This document shows, piece after piece, positions 49,597-58,558 of a stretch of DNA of 64,000 nucleotides (positions within the stretch are counted from its first letter, which is position 1; each line of letters begins with the position of its first letter). Both the position numbers and the translations under genes were made by a program. The notes under the pieces were generated by a model. That model saw only the letters and a list, made by a program, of their open reading frames with translations. It was not told the origin of the DNA and did no database searches. Source of the stretch: Streptomyces antnestii (GTDB lineage Bacteria > Actinomycetota > Actinomycetes > Streptomycetales > Streptomycetaceae); NCBI RefSeq assembly GCF_004005495.1, contig NZ_RZYA01000003.1:186001-250000 (forward strand), written 5' to 3'.

Positions 49597-51060
49597 ATGA
49601 GTCGGCGCGTAGGGCGGCGGGTCTTGGGCCGGCTGGGCGTGGGGCGGCTGGGCGCAGGCCCGGGCCGGCGCGGGCGGCCGATGTCGGCGCTCGCGGTGGC
49701 GATGTGTGCGGCGGCCGTTCCGGCGGCAGTGGTGGCGCTTCCGGGGTCCGCGGCGGCCGACCCGGCGCCGTATGTCTTCGCACACGGTGCGAAGACCGTT
49801 CAGGGGGCGCTGACCAGTACGGATGCGACGGAGCTGAAGACCGGGGAGACCTATCGCAGCTCCGTCGAGGCCGGGGTCAGGGGCACGGGCCTTGTCGGTG
49901 GCCTCGTCGGCGGGGCGCGTGCGAAGGAATCGGCCGGTACGCGCTACTACCGCGTCGACCTCGACGGATCCTCCGACACGTACGTCTCGGTCGTGGCGGT
50001 GCCGAAAGCCGGCGCTGACGTGAAAGTCGCCTTCAACGACAGCATTTCCGTGACCCTCCAGGACCAACAGGGCAATCGCTGTGACGCGGAGACCGCGGCG
50101 TTCCGCTCCGACGAGTACCCGAGGCCGATCGCCGCCACGGCGGAGCGGCTCGTACGGGAGAGTGGCGGGCGCTGTCAGGACGCGGGCACGTATGACGTGG
50201 TCGTCCAGCGCCGGACGGCGGCGGATTCCACGCGGGAGCGCTGGGATCTCGAGCTGAATGTCGCGGCGGAGCCCGCGCTCAAGTCGCCGCCTGCCACCGC
50301 AGGGCCCGGGGCCTGGCCGTCGGCGTCGCCGCGGCCGCCCGCCGGTATCCCGTCCGAACGCCGGGGTGGCACGGGCTTCAACGATGCGCAGAGCCTGCGC
50401 CAGGGTGTGTGGAACGACCGGATCCGGCCTGGGCAGACGCTCTTCTACCGGGTTCCGCTGGACTGGGGGCAGCAGCTCTTCACCGAGGTCGAGCTGGGCA
50501 GTTCGGCGGGGGACGCGTCGCGTACGGGCTTCGTGCCGAACGCGCTGAGCGTGGCGCTGTACAACCCGGCACGGACGCCGGTCACCTCGAAGGACGCCTC
50601 GTACGGAGGCGAACCCTCGACGGCGGCCCTGGACTCCCTGCCTCCGGTCGCCTACGAGAACCGCTATCTGTCACGCGCGGACGAGGCGGGCGTGCGGTTC
50701 GCCGGCTGGTACTACCTAAAGGTCTCTCTCACGCCTGAGATGACGGGGACGTTCGGCAACCAGGAGTCCGGGCTGACGCTCCGTCTGACGGTGCGGGGGG
50801 ATGCGGCGCCGGCGCCCGCGTATGTGCGGGATCCGGGTGCGTTCCAGGTCACCGAGTCCGACCTGGCGGCCGCTGAACGCGGGTCGGGGCCGATCGGGGG
50901 CGGGCCGGGGCAGCAGGCGGAGGCTCGGGGCGGGATCGGGCGGTCGAATCGCATGACGGTGGTCGGGATCGCCGGGATCGGGACGGGGTCCGTGCTGGTG
51001 CTCGGGCTCGGCGTGTGGACGTACGTCGCCCGCCGGCGGGCGCCCGTCAGGCCTGGGTGA
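49597..51060 (+). CDS. Secreted, C-terminally anchored protein
   Basis: 487 residues. ATG 49597 has GAGGGGG six bases upstream and gives an Arg-rich signal peptide with a hydrophobic core near 30-52. Two similar beta-rich modules follow: one around TRYYRVDLDGSSDTYVSV, another around GQTLFYRVPLDWGQQLFTEV. These resemble pre-peptidase C-terminal type domains (inference). A C-terminal membrane helix (about 458-478) and RRR stop-transfer end it. Its 3' end overlaps the convergent kinase gene by 14 bp. Function unknown. Confidence 0.78.
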   Translation: MSRRVGRRVLGRLGVGRLGAGPGRRGRPMSALAVAMCAAAVPAAVVALPGSAAADPAPYVFAHGAKTVQGALTSTDATELKTGETYRSSVEAGVRGTGLVGGLVGGARAKESAGTRYYRVDLDGSSDTYVSVVAVPKAGADVKVAFNDSISVTLQDQQGNRCDAETAAFRSDEYPRPIAATAERLVRESGGRCQDAGTYDVVVQRRTAADSTRERWDLELNVAAEPALKSPPATAGPGAWPSASPRPPAGIPSERRGGTGFNDAQSLRQGVWNDRIRPGQTLFYRVPLDWGQQLFTEVELGSSAGDASRTGFVPNALSVALYNPARTPVTSKDASYGGEPSTAALDSLPPVAYENRYLSRADEAGVRFAGWYYLKVSLTPEMTGTFGNQESGLTLRLTVRGDAAPAPAYVRDPGAFQVTESDLAAAERGSGPIGGGPGQQAEARGGIGRSNRMTVVGIAGIGTGSVLVLGLGVWTYVARRRAPVRPG

Positions 51061-52615
51061 GTGCCCAGATGCCCACGGCGAAACTGATCAGAGCGACGAA
51101 CAACACCGGGATCGCCACCTTCGCGGGCGGTCCCGGTCGTCGTCGCCGGGCACGACGATGCGGGCTCGGGCGCGGTCCGGGGGCTGGGGCTGGTGACGCC
51201 GGGGCGTGGGCGTGAAGGGAGGGCTCGTAGGGGTGCGGGCGCGTTGGTGTCGCGGTGTGGAGTGGCGGCGCCTGTGGAGCTGGGGGATGGGGCGGGCTCG
51301 CGTAAGGGGGAGCGGTGGCGGGGGTGGCTGTCTGCCCGGGCGTGGGAGGAGCCGGCGTGAGTGGCGGGGTGGGGGATGTGGGCGGCTGCGCGGGAGGTGG
51401 CGGCGGAAGGTGGAAGCTGCCGGTCTCCGACATGCTGGTCTTCGCGGTGCCGGTCTCCGCGGTGCTGGTCTCCGACATGCTGATATCTGGCCCGGCCGCA
51501 CGGGCATCGGGTACCGCAGGCGCATAAGGCGGCGGCCCTGGCACCAAGGCCGGGGTGGTCGGGGAGGCCGGCGCGACCAGAGGTCCCTGCGGTGCCGGCG
51601 GCAGCAGTGGTGTCGGGGGCGTCGGTGGCGTGGATGGCAGTGCTTCACCCGGCTGGGGATTCCGGGTTGTGGACCGGCCGGTCGTGCCGGGGAGCCGGTC
51701 ACGTACGAGTTCTGAGGCGACCTGCCGGGACGTGGTGGTCGGGCCGTCCGGGGCGAAGCCAGGGGGGAGTGCTCCGAGTTGGTCGAAAACCTCGACGTGT
51801 TCATCGTCGGGGCCGGGCTCGGGAAGCAGTTCCGACGCCGCCAGGAGGGCCTTGCGTGCGCCTGTCGCGGAGCGGAAGCGCGCTTCGGGGTCCGGCTGCA
51901 GGAGACCGGCCACGACCGTCCACAGGGGGCCGGGGACGCCCTGCGGCGCACCGGGAGTTCCGTGGTCGGTGAAGTGCTCGATGAGCGCCCTGGAATCGGG
52001 CCTGGCGCCCTGGAGCAGATACAGCGCCACGAGGCCCACGGCGAACAGGTCCGCGGGGAAGTCGGGCTCACCGCCCATGGCCTGTTCTGGAGCGAAGTAG
52101 CCGGGCGTGCCCACCACGTAGTCGGTCTCGGTGAGGCGCGGCTCCCCCTTGCGCATCGCGATGCCGAAGTCCGAGAGGCGCAGATGAGGCCGGGCGGTGC
52201 CGGTCGCCTCGAGAAGGATGTTGGCGGGCTTGATGTCGCGGTGCACGACCCCCTCCGCGTGCACCGCGGCGAGCCCGGCCAGGAGCTGATCCAGGAGGAG
52301 GCACACGAAGGACGGCGGCAGCGGCCCGTAGTCCCCGATCAGATGCGCCAGCGAGCCGCCGGCGACCAGATCCATCGTGAACAGGACCTTGTCGTCGTCC
52401 GCGGCCCAGCTGGCCGGCGCCAGGACGTGGGGGTGGTCGATCCGCAGGGCCTGCTCGCGCACGAAGCGGAGCAGCGTGTGCGCGTCGCTCTGCAGCAGGA
52501 CCTTGGCGGCCACATACCTGCGGCGCCGGTGGTCCCAGGCGCGCCACACGGCGCCGGCTCCCCCGCGACCGATCGGGTCGGCCAGCTCGTAGCGCCCCGC
52601 GAAGACCTCACCCAT
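51047..52615 (-). CDS. Ser/Thr protein kinase, C-terminal membrane anchor
   Basis: 522 residues. A complete catalytic domain: glycine loop GRGGAGAVW (16-24), Lys38, HRDIKPAN (Asp127), DFG (149-151), activation segment with GTPGYFAPEQ. A very long Pro/Thr-rich linker (about 290-490) and a single C-terminal membrane helix (about 498-518) follow, with almost nothing outside the membrane. Unlike PknB it has no PASTA sensor. Neighbours are a secreted protein and an XRE regulator. Confidence 0.92.
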   Translation of the reverse strand: MGEVFAGRYELADPIGRGGAGAVWRAWDHRRRRYVAAKVLLQSDAHTLLRFVREQALRIDHPHVLAPASWAADDDKVLFTMDLVAGGSLAHLIGDYGPLPPSFVCLLLDQLLAGLAAVHAEGVVHRDIKPANILLEATGTARPHLRLSDFGIAMRKGEPRLTETDYVVGTPGYFAPEQAMGGEPDFPADLFAVGLVALYLLQGARPDSRALIEHFTDHGTPGAPQGVPGPLWTVVAGLLQPDPEARFRSATGARKALLAASELLPEPGPDDEHVEVFDQLGALPPGFAPDGPTTTSRQVASELVRDRLPGTTGRSTTRNPQPGEALPSTPPTPPTPLLPPAPQGPLVAPASPTTPALVPGPPPYAPAVPDARAAGPDISMSETSTAETGTAKTSMSETGSFHLPPPPPAQPPTSPTPPLTPAPPTPGQTATPATAPPYASPPHPPAPQAPPLHTATPTRPHPYEPSLHAHAPASPAPAPGPRPSPHRRARRRRPGPPAKVAIPVLFVALISFAVGIWALTQA

Positions 52616-52733
52616 CGTGCTGCGTCGCTCCCCCCTCGGCCGTCACGACGCGTCCGGCCTCTCGGATCGTCCTGCGGCCGTGGGCCGGCCGCGGGATGTG
52701 CGGCCGGCCCGATGTCGCTCCGTGCGGCCGGGA

Positions 52734-53282
52734 TCAGTTCTGGTGAGCCTGGTAATGCGTTACGGCGTCGGAGGTGCGGCCGGCGCCGTAGACCCGGAGG
52801 AACTCTGCCAGTTCCGGGTGGCTCGGGGCGAGGCTGTCCGCCGCATCGATGATGTCCCCGGCCGCGGAGACGGAGCGCAGCAGCGACTGGATCTCGCGGA
52901 CCACGCGCTTGACCGTGGGCGCTCCCGAACTGGTCGTCGTCTGCGTGGCGTTGGAGAGGACCGAGCCGCCCTGCGACTTCTTGATCTCGTCCATCCGCTC
53001 GGTGGCCTCGGCGGCGCTGACGCTTCCGTCGGCGACCTGGCCCGCCAGGTCCTGAAGCAGCTGGACCCGCTGGACGACGGCCGGGTTGCCGATCTTGGCG
53101 CGCTGGCCGCTCATCAGCTGGGACAGCATGGGCGCGGACAGACCGAGAACCCCCGCGAGCCGGGCCTGATTGAGACCCAGATCATCGATCAGTCGACGGA
53201 AGAGCGCCCCCAGCGGCTCTCCGTACCAGTTCCGCTGGAGCTCTCTGGCTCTTGCGGTCGCTTCCTGCTGTGCGGCGTCCAT
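52734..53282 (-). CDS. XRE-like helix-turn-helix DNA-binding protein
   Basis: 182 residues from ATG 53282 (frame open to 53438). The helix-turn-helix is GLNQARLAGVLGLSAPMLSQ, about residues 34-53, followed by LMSGQRAKIGNP. The remainder is helical with a Ser/Thr-rich linker (about 108-125). It is 118 bp upstream of the kinase gene on the same strand. Target genes unknown. Confidence 0.85.
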   Translation of the reverse strand: MDAAQQEATARARELQRNWYGEPLGALFRRLIDDLGLNQARLAGVLGLSAPMLSQLMSGQRAKIGNPAVVQRVQLLQDLAGQVADGSVSAAEATERMDEIKKSQGGSVLSNATQTTTSSGAPTVKRVVREIQSLLRSVSAAGDIIDAADSLAPSHPELAEFLRVYGAGRTSDAVTHYQAHQN

Positions 53283-53466
53283 CGCGTCTCCCCATCGCTT
53301 CCCCAAATACGGCGGTTCGCTGCCGCGAACCACGTGGGGCATCTTACGGAGAGTGGTCGTGGACCGGGACCCCCAATCCTTTTGCGGGATCCGGGGGGTG
53401 ACCCGGTACTCTGGTCTGCGATGCGTACCGGATCGCACTTCTTCCGGTTCGACGCATCATTTTTCC

Positions 53467-53539
53467 GGGGCCTTAGCTCAGTTGGTAGAGCGCTGTCTTT
53501 GCATGGCAGATGTCAGGGGTTCGACTCCCCTAGGCTCCA
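53467..53539 (+). tRNA. alaT: tRNA-Ala (TGC anticodon)
   Basis: 73 nt cloverleaf. Acceptor GGGGCCT pairs AGGCTCC with one G-T pair, anticodon TGC at 53500-53502, T arm GGTTCGACTCC, discriminator A at 53539. CCA is not encoded. Confidence 0.97.
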
Positions 53540-53542
53540 CAG

Positions 53543-53556
53543 GTTCCACGTGAAAC
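53543..53556. other. parS variant after tRNA-Ala
   Basis: GTTCCACGTGAAAC, one mismatch to the perfect site, immediately before a 53-bp palindrome. Confidence 0.75.
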
Positions 53557-53557
53557 A

Positions 53558-53610
53558 CGTGAACGCCGTAGGGCGGGAGACCACTGGTCTCCCGCCCTAC
53601 GGCGTTCACG
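53558..53610. terminator. 53-bp perfect palindrome between tRNA-Ala and the DUF5324 gene
   Basis: 26-bp arms around one central base (53584), with no mismatch. It probably works as a bidirectional terminator for tRNA-Ala (plus) and the DUF5324 gene (minus), although there is no U-tract. The length and perfection are unusual. Confidence 0.85.
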
Positions 53611-53634
53611 CTCGTTCGACGCTCAGCCTCAGCC

Positions 53635-54351
53635 TCAGCCGCGGTCGTTGCCGTCGGCGTCCGTCTCTGCCTCCGCCTCGGCTTCGGCCTGCTTGGCCTG
53701 TACCTCGGGGTCGAGGGACGTCTGTCCGCTGCCGTCCACCGAAGACAGAGGAGCGGTGTCCGGGACCTCGGTCGCGGCCGGCGGTTCCACCAGCCAGTCC
53801 GGGTTGGCCTGCTTGTCCCACCACTTCCAGGCGGCGAAGGCGCCGCCGGCGAGGATGCCGACCACAAGGAGGCCCTTGGCGACCCGGCCCGCCCGCGCAC
53901 GCCGGTCGTGCTTGCGCACGAGCTTCTTGATCTCCTTCGGCGTGACCTGTCCGCGCAGGGCGGCGAGCGCCGCGACACTGCGGGCCGTCGCTTCCTCGGC
54001 GACGGGCTGGGCGGCGGCCACAGCCTGCTCGATCCGAGGCCTGGCGTAGACGGCGGCCTGCCGTGCGGCCTTCCGGGTGCGGACCGCCGCCTCCTGCGCG
54101 GCATGGTCGACCTTCGGCGGCACATGCGTACGGGCCTGTTCGAGATGCGGTGCGAGGTATGTGTCGTACTGGTCGCGGGTCTGCTGTGCGGCCTGCGACA
54201 CGACGGGCGCAAGCCGTACGCGCGCCTCGTGTGCGTACAGTGCGGCCCGGTCTTTGGCCGTCTCGGCGTAGGGCGCCACCACTTCCGCGGCGTGCAGCAC
54301 GCTGTCCTTCGCCGATCCGGTCGCGGCGCGCACGCTGTCGATGCGGGTCAC
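53635..54351 (-). CDS. DUF5324 family membrane protein
   Basis: 238 residues: an Ala/Arg-rich helical, apolipoprotein-like N-terminal region (about 1-130, many A, E, R and Q repeats), a basic segment, one membrane helix (about 160-178) with WKWWDKQ at its end, and an acidic Ala/Glu tail. GTG 54351 behind GAGGAGG. Streptomyces-specific family of unknown function. Confidence 0.85.
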   Translation of the reverse strand: MTRIDSVRAATGSAKDSVLHAAEVVAPYAETAKDRAALYAHEARVRLAPVVSQAAQQTRDQYDTYLAPHLEQARTHVPPKVDHAAQEAAVRTRKAARQAAVYARPRIEQAVAAAQPVAEEATARSVAALAALRGQVTPKEIKKLVRKHDRRARAGRVAKGLLVVGILAGGAFAAWKWWDKQANPDWLVEPPAATEVPDTAPLSSVDGSGQTSLDPEVQAKQAEAEAEAETDADGNDRG

Positions 54352-54667
54352 GGGATCCTCCTCCTCGGTGGCGTACAGGTTTTCACCTTTCCACCCTTTT
54401 TCGGATCATGCCTGCCGGACGGCAGTGCGGCATGCGAGGGCGGGCATCCGGGGCATCAGATCCGCCATCGGACGTACCGCGGTACTCCGGGGCAATAGCT
54501 GATCAAAACGGTGCAAGGGGGGCTTGCGGTCGACAATGCCACGGATCCCCGCGCGATGCGCCTCCCCGGGGGCGACTCGACCGGCATTTTTGCGGCCGCC
54601 GTCGGGCGACGGCCCAGCCGGGGCGTGCGAGGATCGGTCCGTCACAGAAGGCAACGGAAGGCAGATC

Positions 54668-55195
54668 GTGGCTGAGCAGCTCTACGCCACCCTGAAGACC
54701 AACCAAGGCGACATCGAGATCCGGCTGCTGCCGAACCACGCGCCCAAGACGGTCAAGAACTTCGTCGAGCTCGCCCGTGGCGAGCGGGAGTGGACCAACC
54801 CGGAGACGGGCGAGAAGTCCACTGACAAGCTCTACGACGGCACGGTCTTCCACCGGGTGATCAGCGGTTTCATGATTCAGGGCGGCGACCCGCTCGGCAA
54901 CGGCACGGGTGGCCCCGGCTACCAGTTCGAGGACGAGTTCCACCCCGACCTCGCCTTCGACAAGCCGTACCTGCTGGCCATGGCCAACGCCGGCCCGGGT
55001 ACGAACGGCTCCCAGTTCTTCATCACGGTGTCGCCGACCGCCTGGCTGAACCGTAAGCACACGATCTTCGGCGAGGTCGTCGACGGCGCCAGCCAGAAGG
55101 TCGTGGACGCCATCGCGACCTCGCAGACCAACCCGCGTACGGACCGTCCGGTCAATGACGTGGTCATCGAATCGGTCGTCGTCGAGACCCGCTGA
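54668..55195 (+). CDS. ppiA: Peptidyl-prolyl cis-trans isomerase, cyclophilin type
   Basis: Protein-folding isomerase, cytosolic since no signal peptide is seen. 175 residues. Cyclophilin motifs FHRVISGFMIQGGDP, NGSQFFITV and HTIFGEVVDG. GTG 54668 with GGAAGG; upstream open frame not used. Conserved between gyrA and crgA in actinomycetes. Confidence 0.96.
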   Translation: MAEQLYATLKTNQGDIEIRLLPNHAPKTVKNFVELARGEREWTNPETGEKSTDKLYDGTVFHRVISGFMIQGGDPLGNGTGGPGYQFEDEFHPDLAFDKPYLLAMANAGPGTNGSQFFITVSPTAWLNRKHTIFGEVVDGASQKVVDAIATSQTNPRTDRPVNDVVIESVVVETR

Positions 55196-55266
55196 CGGGA
55201 ACCATTTCGCCCCGCTCGTCCGTATGGATGGGCGGGGCTGTGTGCGTCGAGACCTAGGGGATCGGT

Positions 55267-56160
55267 ATGGAACAGAGGCCAGGCAGTCCGCAGGGCCCGC
55301 AGGACGCGCAGGGCCTGCCCGGCTGCTACCGACACCCCGACCGCGAGACCGGCATCCGGTGCGCCCGCTGCGAGCGGCCCATCTGCCCGGAGTGCATGGT
55401 CAGCGCCTCGGTGGGCTTCCAGTGCCCGGACTGTGTACGGGGCGGATCCGGTACGGGGCACGGGCCCATGGCGGCGCGGCCGCGGACGATCACCGGTGGC
55501 ACGATCGCGGCCGATCCGCGCCTGGTCACGAAGATCCTCATCGGGATCAATGTGGCCGTGTTCATCGCGGTCCACGTGTGGGACCGGCTGCTCTCCGACC
55601 TGATCCTGATCGGGGCCTGGCCCCCCGCGCCGTACGCCCCGACACAGGGTGTGGCGGGCGGTGAGTGGTATCGCCTGGTGACGTCGATGTTCACGCACCA
55701 GGCGGTGTGGCACATCGCGTTCAACATGCTGGGCCTGTGGTGGCTCGGCGCTCCCCTCGAAGCGGCGCTCGGCCGGGCCCGCTACATCACGCTGTACATG
55801 GTCTCGGGGCTGGCCGGCAGTGCGCTGACCTACGCCCTGGCAGGACCGAGTGAACAGTCTCTCGGGGCGTCCGGTGCGATCTTCGGACTCATGGGCGCGA
55901 CCGCGGTGCTGGTGCGGCGCCTCAACTACGACATGCGGCCCGTCGTCGGCCTGCTCGCGCTGAACCTGCTCTTCACGTTCACGTGGGGAAACATCGCCTG
56001 GCAGGCCCACGTCGGCGGTCTGGTCGCGGGTGTGATCGTCGGGTACGCCATGGTCCACGCGCCCCGGGAGCACCGCTCTCTCGTGCAGTACGGCGTCAGC
56101 GCCGCGGTCCTCGCAGTGGTCGTCGTCACTGTGCTTGTGAGGACGTTCCAGCTCACTTGA
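55267..56160 (+). CDS. Rhomboid family intramembrane serine protease
   Basis: 297 residues. The N-terminus has a zinc-ribbon-like set of Cys and His (CYRHPD, RCARCERPICPEC, FQCPDC, about 19-58). Then six membrane helices: a WHIAFNMLGLWWLG segment, the catalytic GASGAIFGLMGA (Ser near 200) and the histidine in WQAHVGGLVAG. Serine and histidine of the dyad are both present. ATG 55267 with AGGGGA. Substrate unknown. Confidence 0.93.
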   Translation: MEQRPGSPQGPQDAQGLPGCYRHPDRETGIRCARCERPICPECMVSASVGFQCPDCVRGGSGTGHGPMAARPRTITGGTIAADPRLVTKILIGINVAVFIAVHVWDRLLSDLILIGAWPPAPYAPTQGVAGGEWYRLVTSMFTHQAVWHIAFNMLGLWWLGAPLEAALGRARYITLYMVSGLAGSALTYALAGPSEQSLGASGAIFGLMGATAVLVRRLNYDMRPVVGLLALNLLFTFTWGNIAWQAHVGGLVAGVIVGYAMVHAPREHRSLVQYGVSAAVLAVVVVTVLVRTFQLT

Positions 56161-56403
56161 GCCCGTTCTGTGGCCGACGTTGTCCACAGCGCGTACAGGA
56201 TCTTGTGCACCCCGTGGGGAACAAGCGTGCCCCTTGTCGCTGACCAGGGTTTTCCCAGCCAGGGCAAGGGGCGAACATGTGGGCGAGCCGCGATGAGTCA
56301 GTCACACCGGCGTCAACACCCAGTGGGTTATCCACAGATCTTCCGACCTTTTCCCCAGTGTGGAAACAGCTGTGGATAACTCAGTGGATAGCTAGGGGCA
56401 GAG
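56161..56403. other. DnaA-box cluster upstream of crgA-side genes
   Basis: A 243-bp intergenic stretch between convergent rhomboid and crgA genes. It contains TTGTCCACA (56180-56188), TTATCCACA (56328-56336) and TGTGGATAA (56371-56379), plus GTGGATAG at 56385. The base composition is lower in GC than the surroundings. It is a likely DnaA-binding cluster outside oriC. Confidence 0.75.
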
Positions 56404-56661
56404 CTACTTCCACTGCGTGGAAACGCCGAACCCGGCCGCGATGAAGCCGAAGCCCACGACGATGTTCCAGTTGCCGAGCGCGTTCAGCGGCAGGGTGCCG
56501 TCGGTGACGTAGAAAACGACGATCCAGGCGAGCCCGATCAGGAACATCGCGAGCATGACCGGGGCGACCCAGCCGCGGTTGGTCAGCTTGATATTCGCCG
56601 CCTGCTTCGACGCCGGAGGCGGCGTGTAGTCGGCCTTCTTGCGGATACGTGACTTCGGCAC
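56404..56661 (-). CDS. crgA: Cell division protein CrgA
   Basis: 85 residues with two membrane helices (about 33-53 and 64-82), starting [16 protein letters not shown]. CrgA coordinates FtsZ-ring assembly and reproductive growth in Streptomyces and recruits PBPs in mycobacteria (family knowledge). GTG 56661 with AGGAGA; frame open to 56730. It is divergent from the DUF881 gene. Confidence 0.95.
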   Translation of the reverse strand: MPKSRIRKKADYTPPPASKQAANIKLTNRGWVAPVMLAMFLIGLAWIVVFYVTDGTLPLNALGNWNIVVGFGFIAAGFGVSTQWK

Positions 56662-56802
56662 GAGGGTCTCTCCTGTCGATGCGCTGCGTGGCCGCGCAGG
56701 GAACGTGGGCTGGCTCCGGGCAGCGTACAAGGGGAATCTCGGCGCTCCCCCGGGCGTCCGTTAGCGTAGTGCTTCCGCGGCGCTGAAGGAGATAAGGGTA
56801 CG

Positions 56803-57582
56803 TTGAGCAATTCTGCCGACTCCCGGGAAGAGCCCCCTGGCGGGGGCCGCCCCCGCATGCGCCTGCGCCCTGTGCGCCTGCTGACCGTGGCCGTGTTCGC
56901 CCTGGCCGGGCTGATCTTCTTCACCAGTTTCAACACGGCCAAGGGCACCAACATCCGCACGGACGCCTCGCTCCTGAAGCTTTCCGACCTCATCCAGGAG
57001 CGCAGCCACAAGAACGGCCAGCTGGAGGAGTCCAACAGCGCGATCCGCGAGGACGTCGAGTCCCTCACCGAGCGCGGCGGCAGCAGCAAGGCCGACGACG
57101 CCAAGCTGGCCGCCCTGGAGAAGGCGTCCGGCACGAAGAAGCTGCGCGGCCAGGCCGTGTCGGTCACCCTCATGGACGCCCCGCCGAACGCCACCGCCAA
57201 GCTCCCCGGTTACCCCGAGCCCCAGCCCAACGACCTGGTCATCCACCAGCAGGACCTCCAGGCCGTCGTCAACGCCCTCTGGGACGGCGGCGCGCGCGGC
57301 ATCAAGGTCATGGACCAGCGGCTCATCTCCACGAGCGCCGTGCGCTGCGTCGGCAACACCCTGATCCTCCAGGGCCGCGTCTACTCGCCCCCCTACAAGA
57401 TCACCGCCGTCGGGGACCCGGAGAAGCTGAAGAAGGCCGTCGCCGTCTCGCCCCAGATCCAGAACTACATGCTCTACGTCAACGCGTACGGGCTCGGCTG
57501 GAAAGTCGAGGACGACGGGGCGGTGACTCTTCCCGGTTACTCGGGCACAGTGGATCTCCACTACGCGAAGCCCGTGAAGTAG
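56803..57582 (+). CDS. DUF881 family membrane protein
   Basis: 259 residues. One N-terminal membrane helix (about 24-42), a short coiled coil (about 50-100, KLSDLIQERSHKNGQLEESN) and an extracytoplasmic DUF881 domain. TTG start at 56803 behind AAGGAG. The family is often near division or sporulation genes; function unknown. It leads the sortase gene group. Confidence 0.88.
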   Translation: MSNSADSREEPPGGGRPRMRLRPVRLLTVAVFALAGLIFFTSFNTAKGTNIRTDASLLKLSDLIQERSHKNGQLEESNSAIREDVESLTERGGSSKADDAKLAALEKASGTKKLRGQAVSVTLMDAPPNATAKLPGYPEPQPNDLVIHQQDLQAVVNALWDGGARGIKVMDQRLISTSAVRCVGNTLILQGRVYSPPYKITAVGDPEKLKKAVAVSPQIQNYMLYVNAYGLGWKVEDDGAVTLPGYSGTVDLHYAKPVK

Positions 57583-57639
57583 AGGCCATGAAGTAGAAGC
57601 CCGCGAAGTAGCCGCGAGTACCCGCTGGGGAGGGGGCCT

Positions 57640-58368
57640 GTGTCGGTGCGAGTGGTCGTGAGGACGTTCAGCGAGCTGTGCATCACGGTCGGCGCCCTGA
57701 TCGTGCTCTTCGTCGCCTACGTCCTGTTCTGGACCGGGGTGAAGGCCGACAGTGCCATGGACCACCAGATCGACAGCCTCCAGAGCCAGTGGTCCAAGGG
57801 CGCGGTGGCGGTCCAGCAGCCCCAGCAGCCCCAGCCGGCGCCCACGGCTACGGACACGGGTGACGACAAGGCCGCGGTCGATCCGCCCGCCCCCTACAAG
57901 GACGGCAAGCCCTTTGCCGTCATGTACATCCCGCGGCTCGGTTTCACGTGGAACAAACCGGTGCTCCAGGGCACGGGCGTCGACATCCTCAAGAAGGGCC
58001 TCGGTCACTACGCCGGCACCGCCCAGCTCGGCCAGAAGGGGAACTTCGCCGTCGCCGGCCACCGTCGCACCTACGGCGACCCGTTCAAGGACTTCCCCGA
58101 GCTGCGCCCCGGCGACGCGGTCGTCCTCACCGACGGCACGACCTGGTTCACGTACCGGATCGACACCAAGCCGTACAAGACCGTGCCCGGCGATGTCGCC
58201 GTGATCGACCCGGTGCCGCGCAAGTCCGGATACAAGGAGCCGGGCCGCTACCTCACGCTGACGACCTGTGAGCCGGAGTGGGGCCACAGTCACCGGCTGA
58301 TCGTCTGGGCGCACCTTGACGCCACCCAGCCCGCGGAGGCCGGGAAACCGGAGGCCCTGCGCCGTTAG
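57640..58368 (+). CDS. srtE: Class E sortase, first of three
   Basis: Transpeptidase that attaches LAXTG-type proteins to the wall. 242 residues: membrane anchor (about 13-33), Pro/Gln-rich stalk, catalytic His141 (AVAGHRRTYGDPF), Cys210 (LTLTTCEP) and Arg219 (HRLIVW). GTG 57640 after GGGGAGGG. It carries a one-mismatch parS at 57941. Streptomyces class E sortases anchor chaplins (family knowledge). Confidence 0.9.
   Translation: MSVRVVVRTFSELCITVGALIVLFVAYVLFWTGVKADSAMDHQIDSLQSQWSKGAVAVQQPQQPQPAPTATDTGDDKAAVDPPAPYKDGKPFAVMYIPRLGFTWNKPVLQGTGVDILKKGLGHYAGTAQLGQKGNFAVAGHRRTYGDPFKDFPELRPGDAVVLTDGTTWFTYRIDTKPYKTVPGDVAVIDPVPRKSGYKEPGRYLTLTTCEPEWGHSHRLIVWAHLDATQPAEAGKPEALRR
57941..57954. other. 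parS variant inside first sortase gene
   Basis: GTTTCACGTGGAAC, one mismatch, read as part of GFTWN. Confidence 0.7.
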
Positions 58369-58399
58369 TCTGTTGCCGTACCGCGACGGAAGGGACGGC

Positions 58400-58558
58400 A
58401 TGTACGGCTGGATCTGGCGGCATCTGCCGGGAAACACGTGGATCAGAGCACTGATCTCGCTGCTGCTCGTCCTCGTGGTGGTCTACGTACTGTTCCAGTA
58501 CGTCTTCCCGTGGGCCGAGCCCCTGCTGCCCTTCAACGATGTGACGGTGAACAACTAG
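58400..58558 (+). CDS. Small single-helix membrane protein
   Basis: 52 residues: MYGWIWRHLPGNTWIRALI, then a helix (about 17-38), and a short outer tail. ATG 58400 behind GGAAGGGA. Its stop shares one base with the next start (TAGTG), so translation is coupled to the glutaminase gene. Role unknown. Confidence 0.85.
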   Translation: MYGWIWRHLPGNTWIRALISLLLVLVVVYVLFQYVFPWAEPLLPFNDVTVNN

